A DNA stretch of 64,000 nucleotides from Gordionus sp. m RMFG-2023 (Eukaryota > Nematomorpha > Gordioida > Chordodea > Parachordodidae). The DNA lies in the NCBI RefSeq assembly GCF_954871325.1, contig NC_088775.1, positions 78,593,561-78,657,560 of the forward strand. The letters are read 5' to 3'. Position 1 is the stretch's first letter. Every line of letters starts with the position of its first letter. Both the position numbers and the translations under genes were made by a program. This document shows positions 52,401 through 54,507 of the stretch, in pieces. The notes under the pieces were generated by a model. That model had not been told where the DNA came from, made no database searches, and was given only the letters and a program-made list of their open reading frames with translations.

Positions 52401-53987
52401 ACTTTTATCAATTTTATATAAAAATATTAACCTTTTTAAACAGATGTTGGGAATAGAGATCTTATTTATTTTTTTAAAAAATTTTTTTTAATTTTTAAGG
52501 CAAGCATAATGGTATATAAAAAATAGCATGATGTTACTAAGAATAAAGTCTTATCATTAAAACTATATAATTAAAAAAAATACTAGTTTTGTTTCCTCTT
52601 CCTTCATCCGTTATTTTTTTTTGTTTAGCTTTGCTCTGAAATCACTTTGCATGTAATGTAAAGATAAATTCTATAATTAATATATGAAATATATTCGTAT
52701 TTTCCAAACTTTGTTAATATTAATCAATCATCCATTTTATTTTATTTATACAAATCAAAATTAATAGATTTAAAAAAGGTCACCGACACCGATAAAAATT
52801 ACAAAAATAAAGATATGAAAGCTCACGGGACCGTCCCTTCCCATATAACCCCGGCAGCTGCCCCGGCAAAAGTTGTGGGTGGAAGTTTGGAGAGTCAAAT
52901 CAAGGATAAAAAGGCCAACACCCAACTCCAAGGCAACAAATGGGTGGTAGAGTATCATCAGAGTAACCCCAACATTAAGGTTTTCATTAGCACTTTCATT
53001 TTTTAATTATTTTAACACCTATTTGGCATAAACAAATTTAAGATTTTCTAGCTTCCCACTTAATCATTTAAAACAATTAAAACCCAGATCGTAGTGGAAG
53101 AGATCAAGCAATGCGTTTACATTTATAAATGCGTAAATAGTTCGATTCAAGTTCAAGGAAAACTCAATTCCATTTGCTTGGATAATTGCAAAAAGTGCGC
53201 TGTCGTGTTTGATAGTGTTATATCGCAACTAGAAGTCACCAATAGTCAGGGTTCTGAAATTCAAGTTATAAATATTTAAAATTATAGGAATTCACAAATT
53301 TCAAAAAATATTATCATTTTAGATATATATTTAGTCTAATTGCGATAATAAACGCGAATAATCTATTAGATTAATATTTGCCTTATTTAGGTTTTACAAA
53401 AATGTCCCCTTATGTGTTTGGAAAACTGTGACGGGGCTCAAGTTTATTTCAGCAAAGAATCAATGGACACCCAACTGATATCCGCGAAATCCACTCAAAT
53501 CAACATCCTAGTGCCAACAGATGAAGAAGGAGATTATGTAACATCACAATTCCGATTTATTTAATAAACATTTCACATCTTTTAAATTATTTTAAACAAA
53601 GTAGTCTTTATATGATTAACTAGCAACATATTTGTTCCTGATTTTTAGTTTTGAAAATTAACATTCCTTTTTTTCTATAAATTCAAAATATGGATATTTA
53701 AATTTAGTCTAACCTAAAATTTTTAACATTACAAACGATTTTTTTTTAGCGATTCACTTAATTATTAAATTATTGATTTTGTCTAAAATTAACCTTTTTG
53801 TTATTTAAATTAAACAAATTAACCATTGGATTTTTCCAATCTAATTTCACAACTTAGAAAGCGGAGGCTTTACTGTATTTTATAATATGATGTTATAATT
53901 TAGAAAGAATTTCCGGTGCCTGAACAATACAAGACAGTGTGGGAAACTGATCACTTCGTAACTACAGCTGTCGAAAAAAAGGGTTAA
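1305..53987 (+). CDS. Cyclase-associated protein (CAP), 12-exon gene
   Basis: Adenylyl cyclase-associated protein. In the cytoplasm, CAP binds cofilin-actin through its N-terminal helical folded domain and recharges ADP-actin monomers through its C-terminal CARP beta-helix. Twelve exons with GT-AG borders and compatible phases give 456 residues plus stop; human CAP1 is about 475. Residues 1-47 are the N-terminal coiled-coil start (NVVKRLENICTKMEKAQE), about 60-231 the helical domain (FNNLSVVSNSIPALGW, IDWGKSWNEVL, TTGLKW), 232-290 a short linker, and about 300-456 the CARP domain (VYIYKCVNSSIQVQGKLNS, ISAKSTQINILVP, EFPVPEQYKTVW). Intron sizes in order are 10389, 57, 1295, 60, 386, 3121, 33797, 1607, 108, 126 and 366 bp. 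The span given includes introns; exons are listed separately. The linker lacks a polyproline run. Identification is firm; the borders of exons 8 and 9 are the least certain. Confidence 0.93.
1447..3235. other. CAP intron 1, first part, nothing recognised
   Basis: AT-rich intron sequence with many homopolymer runs. No coding segment, inverted repeat or tandem array stood out on reading. Confidence 0.4.
3244..4087 (+). mobile_element. Non-autonomous hAT element with transposase C-terminal relic
   Basis: The 8-bp target duplication TAAAACTG lies at 3236-3243 and 4088-4095. Terminal inverted repeats are CAAGGATCCAAACCGAA on the left and CAGGGATCCAAACCGAA (reverse complement) on the right. Inside both ends are repeated CCGAACC motifs, the usual hAT subterminal binding-site pattern. 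Around 3640-3770 on the + strand the dimerisation region is still visible (ATQVSVERCFSTIKF, later LIVRLNK), out of frame in places. The rest of the transposase is gone, so it must have moved with help from a relative. Confidence 0.85.
4096..5400. other. CAP intron 1, nothing recognised
   Basis: AT-rich sequence. A GAACCG/CCGGTT-rich patch at about 4570-4700 hints at another decayed terminal end, but I found no partner repeat. Confidence 0.3.
5400..6660 (-). pseudogene. Unidentified coding-like fossils in CAP intron 1
   Basis: Two minus-strand stretches read like protein: about 5404-5640 (EEWNNLFDKLQSKIEESSCY and, further on, FILYERWTLPDTYSASKVKP) and about 6440-6660 (EPCHHTLERVKVAERAYKIR and FNVYRRYIPNDTFRLAESEV). 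They keep an open-looking frame far longer than surrounding DNA and are richer in charged residues. I do not recognise the family; a decayed mobile element or a host pseudogene are both possible. A + strand acidic patch at about 5880-5950 may be unrelated. Confidence 0.3.
6661..8030. other. CAP intron 1, nothing recognised
   Basis: Low-complexity AT-rich sequence. No gene or clear repeat. Confidence 0.35.
8031..8106. repeat. Deleted copy of the 8412-8706 MITE
   Basis: The right part (GAGTTAAAACCCACCCATTC then CAGACCTCTA) matches the right end of the MITE at 8412-8706, where the equivalent reads GAGTTAAAAATCCGCCCATT and GCAGACCCTTA. The left part (TAGGGGTTTTAACACGTCC) keeps only a piece of the terminal repeat. 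It looks like an internally deleted relative. The 96-codon frame across 7995-8285 that covers it is not a gene. Confidence 0.45.
8412..8706. mobile_element. hAT-type MITE (295 bp)
   Basis: Inverted ends TAGAGCTCTGCAAATG and, reverse complemented, TAAGGGTCTGCAATGG, with the match continuing to CACGCTCAT / CACGCTCAT inside. Flanks ATGGTAAC and GTGGTAAT share the six-base core of a possible 8-bp target duplication. The inside repeats CAGGTGGGCAAATT-like motifs and has no coding capacity. Confidence 0.65.
8934..9053. repeat. Exact 60-bp tandem duplication
   Basis: Two identical adjacent 60-bp units, each with TTAGACAATGTAGGAAGTAT and AAAATAAGTCTAATT. A diverged third relative lies at about 9155-9205 (TTAGACCATGTAGGAGCGTA). 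The identity of the first two implies a recent duplication, or an assembly artefact. Confidence 0.85.
9285..10142 (-). mobile_element. Merlin (IS1595/ISXO2-like) DNA transposon, decayed, long TIRs
   Basis: Inverted arms of about 150 bp. The left begins GTAAGATTATG and contains GATTGGTTGAATTTTATTTA; the right arm read in reverse gives GTAAGATTATGG and GATTGGTTGAATTTTATTAA. The flanks TGTTTTCT and TGTTTTGC may be a worn 8-bp target duplication. The middle holds the minus-strand transposase piece at 9678-9887. The arms extend inward to the AAAACCATTCGTTGTTAAT / ATTAACAACCAATGGTTTT pair. Confidence 0.75.
9678..9887 (-). pseudogene. Merlin transposase C-terminal fragment
   Basis: The frame reads VDPVNRSINTQYIERLWRDL then KRKYAKSGRLQFMEDYKA. 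This is the diagnostic end of the IS1595/ISXO2 and Merlin DDE transposase fold (bacterial relatives read VDPVTGVHTQNIESLWR), and the Glu of QYIE corresponds to the third catalytic acid. The N-terminal two thirds with the two catalytic Asp residues is missing, so the element cannot make its own enzyme. It is centred between the inverted arms of the element at 9285-10142. Confidence 0.8.
10636..10818. repeat. MITE family M1, copy 1
   Basis: A member of a roughly 200-bp family recurring in the window. It shares AAAAATATTATGCAAGCCTG, GGCACAAAGTTTGGATATCT, CGAAATCTCGAGG and the end AGCTGTTTAACAACACTA. The copy is embedded in a larger inverted pair (10455-10490 against about 10885-10920, around TCTAAATTATATAAAAAAAA), suggesting insertion into another small palindromic element. 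Confidence 0.65.
10819..11835. repeat. End of intron 1 with one hAT-like terminus near 11514
   Basis: Mostly unremarkable AT-rich sequence. At 11440-11514 there are repeated ATCGGATCGG/CCGATC motifs followed by GGTATGTACACCCCTA, which looks like the right end of a hAT element (reverse TAGGGGTGTACATACC). A related patch at 10975-11015 could be its left part, but no matching terminus or target duplication was found. Confidence 0.4.
11836..11972 (+). CDS. CAP exon 2
   Basis: Acceptor AAG at 11833-11835. Two bases complete a glycine codon, then residues 49-93 follow. The reading YDDMISDPLSKYHDLSQKIG matches human [22 protein letters not shown] at the start of the helical folded domain. Donor GTAAAA at 11973. 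An alternative acceptor lies at CATAG (11842), but it breaks phase with exon 1. Confidence 0.9.
12030..12107 (+). CDS. CAP exon 3
   Basis: 26 codons (residues 94-119) after a 57-bp intron. The reading AELVMICFNSLKEILKMASH corresponds to human [20 protein letters not shown] in the helical domain. Acceptor AAAG, donor GTATTA, both ends phase 0. Confidence 0.9.
12195..12755. mobile_element. hAT MITE in CAP intron 3, with a nested MITE
   Basis: Target duplication GTCAAGAC (12187-12194) and GTCAAAAC (12756-12763), 7 of 8 bases equal. The left end is TAGGTTTGTACCGATACCGC and the right end in reverse TAGGGATGTGTCGATATT. No coding capacity. A copy of MITE family M1 sits inside at about 12247-12470, so this element is older than that insertion. 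It lies between CAP exons 3 and 4. Confidence 0.75.
12247..12470. repeat. MITE family M1, copy 2 (nested)
   Basis: Left end TAGTGTTGCAAAATCC, TTTGAGCCGATTTTTAAAAA, then CATAAATGGCACAAAAATTT and CGAAATTTCGAGACTTAG, right end AAATTGGCTCAAATGGAGCG followed by TTTTGCAAAC. The two ends are inverted repeats of about 40 bp. It is inserted in the hAT MITE at 12195-12755. Confidence 0.7.
12905..12985 (-). repeat. tRNA-derived SINE head
   Basis: The minus strand carries an RNA polymerase III A-box-like stretch (ATCGCTCAGAGGTTAGATAC) and, at the right spacing, a T-arm that can fold (GCTGG-TTTGCAC-CGGC) with a B-box-like GGTTTGCACC at 12916-12925. The acceptor halves do not pair well, so it is a tRNA-derived repeat and not a functional tRNA gene. 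It sits in CAP intron 3. Confidence 0.5.
13403..13456 (+). CDS. CAP exon 4
   Basis: An 18-codon exon (residues 120-137) reading DKWNQITHPLISKIQQVI, equivalent to human NKLSDLLAPISEQIKEVI. Acceptor TTTTTTTACAG, donor GTAAAT. It is separated from exon 5 by only 60 bp. Confidence 0.9.
13517..13606 (+). CDS. CAP exon 5
   Basis: 30 codons (residues 138-167). EANRSSPLFNNLSVVSNSIP followed by ALGWINI is the most conserved block of the CAP helical domain (human [22 protein letters not shown]). Acceptor AATACAG, donor GTAAGT, phase 0 at both ends. Confidence 0.93.
13993..14078 (+). CDS. CAP exon 6
   Basis: 28 codons plus two bases (residues 168-195). PAPYIKEMHDSGTFYSNKVI matches human [20 protein letters not shown]. 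Donor GTATGT at 14079. The intron before it (386 bp) is plain AT-rich sequence. Confidence 0.92.
14079..14880. other. CAP intron 6, first part, nothing recognised
   Basis: AT-rich intron sequence with no gene or clear repeat. Confidence 0.35.
14905..15553. mobile_element. Probable hAT MITE in CAP intron 6
   Basis: Left end TAGAGCTGTGTCGATCCACA with CCAATCCGATATTTA. The right end read in reverse is TACAGGTCTGCATCAACAAT with CAGATTGGAACCGATATTT. The ends are similar in inverted orientation, and the subterminal CCGATAT motifs resemble the element at 12195-12755. The flanking bases show no convincing target duplication. Confidence 0.5.
15554..16148. other. CAP intron 6, little recognised
   Basis: AT-rich sequence. 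A GC-richer patch at 15900-16020 ends in CACTTGCAGAGCTTTA, which resembles a hAT terminus, without a partner that I could find. Confidence 0.3.
16157..16610. mobile_element. GC-motif hAT MITE (family M2), copy 1
   Basis: 454 bp. Left end TAGTGATCTGCATCGGGCCT, right end in reverse TAGAGATCTGCAAAGTTAGG. Target duplication CTTGTCGG (16149-16156) and CTTGTAGG (16611-16618). Near both ends it carries many GGCCCGGC/GCCGGGCC strings in otherwise AT-rich DNA, likely transposase-binding subterminal repeats. No ORF. It lies in CAP intron 6. Confidence 0.85.
17200..17305 (+). CDS. CAP exon 7
   Basis: Residues 196-231, ending in phase 0. IDWGKSWNEVLTNLYNYVKK followed by TNTTGLKW is the end of the helical domain (human [28 protein letters not shown]). 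Acceptor TTAAG, donor GTAATT. The following intron is 33.8 kb, by far the largest in the gene. Confidence 0.92.
17306..17770. other. CAP intron 7, first stretch, nothing recognised
   Basis: AT-rich sequence with no gene or repeat seen. Confidence 0.35.
17780..18051. repeat. 136-bp tandem duplication
   Basis: Two adjacent units with a period of 136 bp. Shared blocks are TTTACTTTTAGCAATAAG, TACTTTTCTATTG, GATCTATGTTGTAGAAGGGT and CTATAGCATT (17873 and 18009 mark the same point). Small differences show that it is older than the 60-bp duplication at 8934. Confidence 0.8.
18052..19165. other. CAP intron 7, nothing recognised
   Basis: AT-rich intron sequence, no coding or repeat signal that I can support. 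Confidence 0.35.
19174..19659. mobile_element. GC-motif hAT MITE (family M2), copy 2, inverted
   Basis: 486 bp, in opposite orientation to the copy at 16157. It begins TAGAGATCTGCAAAGTTAGT and ends, in reverse, TAGTGATCTGCATCGGGCCT. The 8-bp target duplication ATCTAGAT is perfect (19166-19173 and 19660-19667). It has the same GGGCCGGG-type subterminal strings. Perfect duplication ends suggest a younger insertion than copy 1. Confidence 0.9.
19955..22683 (+). mobile_element. BED-type hAT transposon
   Basis: 2729 bp with a perfect 8-bp target duplication CTCTCTGC (19947-19954 and 22684-22691). Ends are TAGGGGTGGGACCAATACC and, in reverse, TAGGGCTGGGAACCAATATT. Arrays of CCAATACCAATA fill the first roughly 170 bp and the last roughly 180 bp, in the usual place of hAT subterminal transposase sites. 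The inside holds a broken but nearly full-length transposase in + orientation (20361-22177). It is inserted in the 33.8-kb CAP intron 7. The perfect target duplication and high coding content suggest a fairly recent insertion. Confidence 0.93.
20361..22177 (+). pseudogene. hAT transposase (BED zinc finger, ricesleeper-like), broken
   Basis: The N-terminus is an 83-codon frame from ATG 20361 with a BED zinc finger: WEFYTS, CNKC (C55, C58) and HLKSIH (H75, H80). Then come pieces in other frames: 20699-20881; 20895-21359 beginning MDIWSSPNKIPFMGITIHYI, the first part of the catalytic RNase-H fold; 21375-21743; and 21929-22177 with the dimerisation region LDWWKLNKNRYPILSKIARD and SSSSERAFSEE. Frame changes lie after 20612, before 20895 and between 21743 and 21929. 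A TGA replaces the Trp of an expected RWNSTY motif near 21357. It cannot make an active enzyme as it stands. Confidence 0.9.
23200..24125 (+). pseudogene. hAT transposase of the TTF/DUF4371 (ZMYM1-like) type, decayed
   Basis: Pieces in order: a TTF-type zinc-finger tail near 23240-23340 (CKICVLFGPRYAKYNAGEIF then NNHQKTNYQKHE); about 23440-23580 (EAILYCGLQGLTRVHLDSES and NDGNFRGLVKFKALGDSALI), matching the conserved region of DUF4371 hAT proteins; about 23630-23797 (CPTRWSLRQKAVTFFMELEE, later LQWPERD); and 23899-24100 (ESKAELYEFNIFLPRLAASQ then AHRPN). Several frames are used and no intact ORF remains. It is the transposase of the outer element at 22751-29618. Confidence 0.8.
24500..25935. 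repeat. Left arm array of the inner element
   Basis: About 18 copies of GTCGACTAGAGGACGAATA or close variants (GACCAATAGTT, GATCAATATT), alternating at two spacings so that a compound unit is roughly 110-160 bp. Conserved fillers are TTAAGATATTTTTTGTTTTT, TACTTTAGACTTCCAACTTG and TATATAGTTG. ACTTGAGTCG often precedes the core. Confidence 0.9.
26041..26700. repeat. Inner inverted/direct repeat block
   Basis: A segment containing TTCTTATTTACATTTTTTTG, TTTTGCAGGTATCTGAATAT and GATAATAATCAAACTATGAG occurs at 26041-26320 and again in direct orientation at about 26335-26660. It occurs once more inverted at about 28170-28470. It lies just inside the arm arrays and is part of the hairpin. Confidence 0.8.
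26869..27237 (-). pseudogene. hAT transposase C-terminal dimerisation fragment
   Basis: The minus frame reads KDEIKDYLDDKVASPTTNIL, DWWEKNSLIYPTLSMIAKDF, LAQQSTSVPSERAFSKTVDF and ends NNWDIDIW. The DWW...YP.LS.IAKDFL...SERAFS pattern is the hAT family C-terminal dimerisation domain. The N-terminal BED and catalytic parts are missing. It lies at the centre of the inner element and identifies it as hAT-related; its sequence differs from the transposase at 20361-22177. Confidence 0.85.
28585..29400. repeat. Right arm array of the inner element (inverted)
   Basis: About ten copies of the reverse-complement core TATTCGTCCTCTAGTCGAC with the same fillers in reverse (CAAGTTGGAAGTCTAAAGTA). It is shorter than the left arm, so the two arrays have expanded or shrunk independently. 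Confidence 0.9.
29627..31400. other. CAP intron 7, nothing recognised
   Basis: AT-rich sequence. A 70-codon frame at 30867-31079 has no recognisable feature and I do not call it a gene. Confidence 0.35.
31408..33075. repeat. Left arm of a large inverted repeat
   Basis: Begins GCTAATAACCCATCAAGAAT and contains internal direct and inverted copies of a module with AATAAAATTTAAATTTGTGA, AATTTAAAATAGAGATGCTT and GCATGGGACTTGGTTTTTTG. The centre of the internal palindrome is near 32210. From about 32230 to 33075 it is the reverse complement of 41466-42115. Its first roughly 50 bp match, inverted, the right end of the other arm at 46205-46258. It may be the terminal repeat of one large element, or one of two independent copies of a compound repeat. 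Confidence 0.7.
32916..32985 (+). repeat. tRNA-like segment in left arm
   Basis: A-box-like AGTTGGTGCATG at 32916-32927 and B-box-like GGTTCGAAA at 32962-32970, with a D-arm and T-arm style layout. The inverted partner at 41556-41622 is better preserved. It is probably a tRNA-derived SINE head carried along by the larger repeat, not a working tRNA. Confidence 0.5.
33076..34428. other. Spacer between the inverted arms, nothing recognised
   Basis: AT-rich sequence with a C-rich spot near 33970 and a G-rich spot near 34090. No gene or repeat that I can support. Confidence 0.35.
34429..34845 (-). pseudogene. CCHC zinc-knuckle ORF, Gag-like fossil or unknown
   Basis: A 138-codon frame from ATG ending with a zinc knuckle CYKCGQVHRVQAC (C-x2-C-x3-H-x4-C), a form known from Gag proteins of gypsy-group LTR elements. 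Before it lies a helical charged stretch (INRSVEEIDVMEVAYSHAMR) and an Arg-rich segment. No protease, reverse transcriptase or integrase was recognised next to it and no LTRs were seen, so it is an isolated piece. It could also be a host protein exon. It sits in the spacer of the large inverted repeat. Confidence 0.4.
34985..35171. repeat. MITE family M1, copy 3
   Basis: Shares AAAAATATTATGCAAATCTT, CTCATAAATATCACAAAGGT, AAATCTCGAGGCTTATACAA, TATTGAGTTAGCCAATTTTA, AAAATCGGCTTAGATTAAGC and ends TGTTTAACAACACTA at 35171. The left end is worn. Confidence 0.75.
35172..36779. other. CAP intron 7, nothing recognised except a poly-G run
   Basis: AT-rich sequence with repeated ATGATTAAATAT-like strings around 35820-35940 and a run of 15 G at 36163-36177. 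No gene. Confidence 0.35.
36955..37120. repeat. 25-bp minisatellite
   Basis: About six units of CAAAATAAAATAGGTAACTA followed by TTTTT, near the left end of the hAT at 36788. Variation is at one or two positions per unit (GGTAACT, GCCAACT, GGCAATT). Confidence 0.9.
37430..38380 (+). pseudogene. hAT transposase N-terminal and middle part, decayed
   Basis: The 37438-37620 frame has SSKHKSVQGSLSTSIAKQKY and TTVAEMVNTYHAVQHSESYL, which is how TTF-type hAT proteins read after their zinc finger. Further pieces (around 37700-37800: DDLKDVQTYAILTDASNKE, the first catalytic Asp region) and about 38150-38260 (MAEVYLGILHIGNLLYAVNI then QLQSEEYNLIKVH) follow in other frames. The last piece is the same segment as MSEAYLGLVLHVGNLLHVVN on the opposite strand at 39110-39240, showing a partial inverted duplication inside the element. 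Confidence 0.75.
38512..39574 (-). pseudogene. hAT transposase middle and C-terminal part, few breaks
   Basis: The 299-codon frame at 38675-39574 has IGCIYHILHNSCKKAMNVLS, CELLRYVPIRWLSLIPAIER, ILKFYEPLKKYFL and MSEAYLGLVLHVGNLLHVVN; the C.aH..HN and RWLSL.PAIER motifs are typical of the TTF/BED hAT proteins of animals. A second frame at 38512-38718 continues with VFSLPHSNASSECIFSLMRT, the dimerisation end, after a frame change near 38700. The N-terminal zinc finger is absent on this strand; a zinc-finger-adjacent copy is on the + strand at 37430. Confidence 0.88.
39620..39810. repeat. Imperfect duplication inside the hAT
   Basis: AAAATTTTGAAAATGTCGAG followed by TGGAG occurs twice about 127 bp apart (39644 and 39771), with flanking similarity (TTCTATTCTTCTAAC against TTCTATTATTTTTAAC). 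Confidence 0.75.
40331..40412 (+). repeat. tRNA-like (Leu-like) relic
   Basis: TGGCGTGACTAAGACGCT at 40337 resembles a tRNA-Leu D-arm. CCTGGGTTCGATCTCTGGG at 40388 resembles a T-arm with a B-box. An extended variable region lies between. Acceptor pairing is not convincing, so I regard it as a tRNA-derived repeat or dead tRNA. Confidence 0.45.
40695..40894. mobile_element. MITE family M1, copy 4 (best ends)
   Basis: 200 bp with ends TAGTGTTATTAAACGG and, in reverse, TAGTGTCATTAAACGG. Target duplication GTGGTAAG (40687-40694) and GTGGTAAT (40895-40902). The inside carries CATAGATGGCACAACGGTTT, GACATCTCTTAGCGAAAGCT and AAAATCGGCTCAATTTAACC. This copy defines the family as a hAT-type MITE. Confidence 0.85.
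40903..41465. other. Spacer of the large inverted repeat, nothing recognised
   Basis: AT-rich sequence with no gene or repeat seen. Confidence 0.35.
41556..41622 (-). repeat. tRNA-like segment in right arm
   Basis: The minus strand reads AGTTGGTGCATGGGTAAAGC (D-arm with A-box), then CCTTTGAAAAGG (an anticodon-arm-like stretch with GAA), then GGTTTGTGGTTCGACTCTC (T-arm with B-box). It is the same segment as 32916-32985 in the other arm and closer to a true tRNA. The acceptor stem is not convincing. Confidence 0.55.
42321..45732 (+). mobile_element. BED-type hAT transposon
   Basis: 3412 bp. Perfect target duplication TCTCCAGG at 42313-42320 and 45733-45740. Ends are TAGGCCTAAAACGAAT and, in reverse, TAGGCCTACAAAAAACGAAT. 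Subterminal repeats of ATTCGATTCG and ACGAATACGAATA are at both ends. It is inserted in the right arm of the large inverted repeat, so it is younger than that arm. Confidence 0.93.
43660..45355 (+). pseudogene. hAT transposase (BED zinc finger), broken
   Basis: The BED finger region reads KNSLIWNHYLHDAKKETAKC then KICNMEIMC and ALINHNKRFH (C-x2-C, H-x4-H type), from about 43675; the ATG 43752 frame covers the second half to 44123. Next 44149-44370 (LLLDIVPFTDSHSGENIYRE, IVITCDNANSNSTF) is catalytic-core sequence. About 44690-45055 reads DWTALINIQNKLKTFFVFTE and TIISTILDPRLKMEFF, and 45050-45289 has SLLEWWRLHGDRFPVLSKMA and SSASCERLFS, the dimerisation domain. Frame changes lie near 44123-44149, after 44370 and after 45270. 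Confidence 0.88.
46259..47900. other. CAP intron 7, nothing recognised
   Basis: AT-rich intron sequence. No gene or clear repeat. Confidence 0.35.
47930..48912 (+). pseudogene. hAT transposase relic (ZMYM1/TTF type)
   Basis: The clearest part is 48740-48910, which reads AYKYILTLSFTQVNCEKAFS, KLKIIK and LRANIDQEKLEAFLIMSFER. This matches the C-terminal end of TTF/DUF4371 hAT proteins (SCERSFSKLKLIK...LRSTM.QERL..L..LSIE). Upstream pieces at 47940-48100 (DKRMDAWVKQNNSSS) and 48180-48700 are coding-like but scattered over frames. No terminal repeats or target duplication were found. The minus-strand frames across 48323-48854 are shadows. Confidence 0.65.
48940..49228. repeat. Palindromic MITE, full copy
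   Basis: Left CAAATGCTTAGGTAAAATTT, TTTGACATATTCTCTATTAA; right, in reverse, CAAATGCTTAGGTAAAAATT, TTTGACATATTCTCTATTAA. The ends are inverted repeats of about 50 bp around an AT-rich core. The first bases are duplicated (GGTAAACTGCAAATGC appears twice at 48937-48970). Confidence 0.75.
49367..49590. repeat. Second, partial copy of the palindromic MITE
   Basis: Repeats the core and right end of 49016-49228 in the same orientation (TTATTATGAGATAAAAG, GATTATATCTAATAATATAA, CCTAAGCATTTGCAGTTTAG), about 350-360 bp downstream. The left terminal part is missing. Confidence 0.75.
49591..51102. other. End of CAP intron 7, nothing recognised
   Basis: AT-rich sequence. A slightly GC-richer patch at 50040-50150 does not match anything I know. 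Confidence 0.35.
51103..51160 (+). CDS. CAP exon 8 (linker)
   Basis: Predicted from splice sites and phase: acceptor ATATCAG, donor GTAAGT at 51161, 19 codons plus one base (GQDAHVPDKHVNPEGKGIE). An alternative donor GTATAG at 51152 keeps the same phase. The sequence falls in the variable linker of CAP, so homology cannot confirm it. It is short and has no polyproline run, unlike vertebrate CAPs. A further small exon may have been missed on either side. Confidence 0.65.
51161..52767. other. CAP intron 8
   Basis: 1607 bp, phase 1. Contains an inverted pair at about 51527-51548 and 51588-51612 (AAATCAGGCAGATCC against, reversed, AAATCAAGCAGATTGG). The first half of the CAP WH2 motif would be expected to be encoded here, but I found no supportable exon. 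Confidence 0.4.
52768..52979 (+). CDS. CAP exon 9 (second half of WH2 region, linker, start of CARP domain)
   Basis: Acceptor AATAG at 52763-52767. LKKVTDTDKNYKNKDMKAHG parallels the LKHVSDDMKTHKNP end of the CAP WH2 region. A short Ala/Pro stretch (TPAAAPAK) follows, then LQGNKWVVEYHQSNPNIK, which is the start of the CARP domain (human LEGKKWRVENQENVSNL). Residues 251-321, ending in phase 0 at donor GTTTTC. The helical first half of the WH2 motif (human SLFAQINQGESIT) is absent from the predicted protein. Confidence 0.85.
53088..53264 (+). CDS. CAP exon 10 (CARP beta-helix)
   Basis: 59 codons (residues 322-380). VYIYKCVNSSIQVQGKLNSI and LDNCKKCAVVFD match human [20 protein letters not shown] and VDNCKKLGLVFD, the first coils of the actin-binding beta-helix. 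Acceptor AACCCAG, donor GTTATA. The frame stays open for four codons into the intron before TAA. Confidence 0.93.
53391..53537 (+). CDS. CAP exon 11 (CARP beta-helix)
   Basis: 49 codons (residues 381-429). It includes CDGAQVYFSKESMDTQLISA and KSTQINILVPTDEEGDY, matching human [33 protein letters not shown]. Acceptor TATTTAG, donor GTAACA. Confidence 0.93.
53904..53987 (+). CDS. CAP exon 12 (C-terminus and stop)
   Basis: KEFPVPEQYKTVWETDHFVT then TAVEKKG and TAA. Human CAP1 ends [27 protein letters not shown], so the protein ends at the expected place. Acceptor AATTTAG. Confidence 0.94.
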   Translation, partial: KEFPVPEQYKTVWETDHFVTTAVEKKG

Positions 53988-54282
53988 CTACAACAGTCAG
54001 CAAATACGTCGTTTCCAAAAACAGAATGATTTTTTTTTGCTTTTGAATTAAATAAGTTTACTGTTTTTTTAGTATATAATTAATTTATTTATAATTAGCA
54101 TACCCGAAATAATCTCACTATCTTACCTAATATTCTGTTAAATGATGTAATATATATTATATATATAAAATAGCGAGTATGTCATATGTAAAGTTTTTAC
54201 TGCATTATTGTATTTCGATTTTTTATTACTGATTAGCTTATTATTTTATAGAATTATTTATTTATTTAATGACTTTTAATCT

Positions 54283-54288
54283 AATAAA
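54283..54288 (+). terminator. Possible CAP polyadenylation signal
   Basis: AATAAA about 300 bp after the CAP stop, followed by T-rich sequence. In DNA this AT-rich the hexamer also arises by chance. A reverse-strand AATAAA at 54333-54338 could serve the convergent ORF at 54508-54759, which would make the two 3' ends overlap. Confidence 0.3.
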
Positions 54289-54507
54289 ATATTTCTAGCA
54301 AAACAAAGTGGTAGTCAGAATCAATTGAAATTTTATTTTATTATATAATTAAAATTATTATTAACATAATTTTAGAACTAATATTCATAAATTAATAATA
54401 ATTTGACAAAAGTATTCTTATAAACATAATATATATATAAAAACTTTTGTATAATTTTGTTCAAATTTTTCTCACAATAATTTTTTTTTTGAATTTGAAA
54501 ATGGAGA

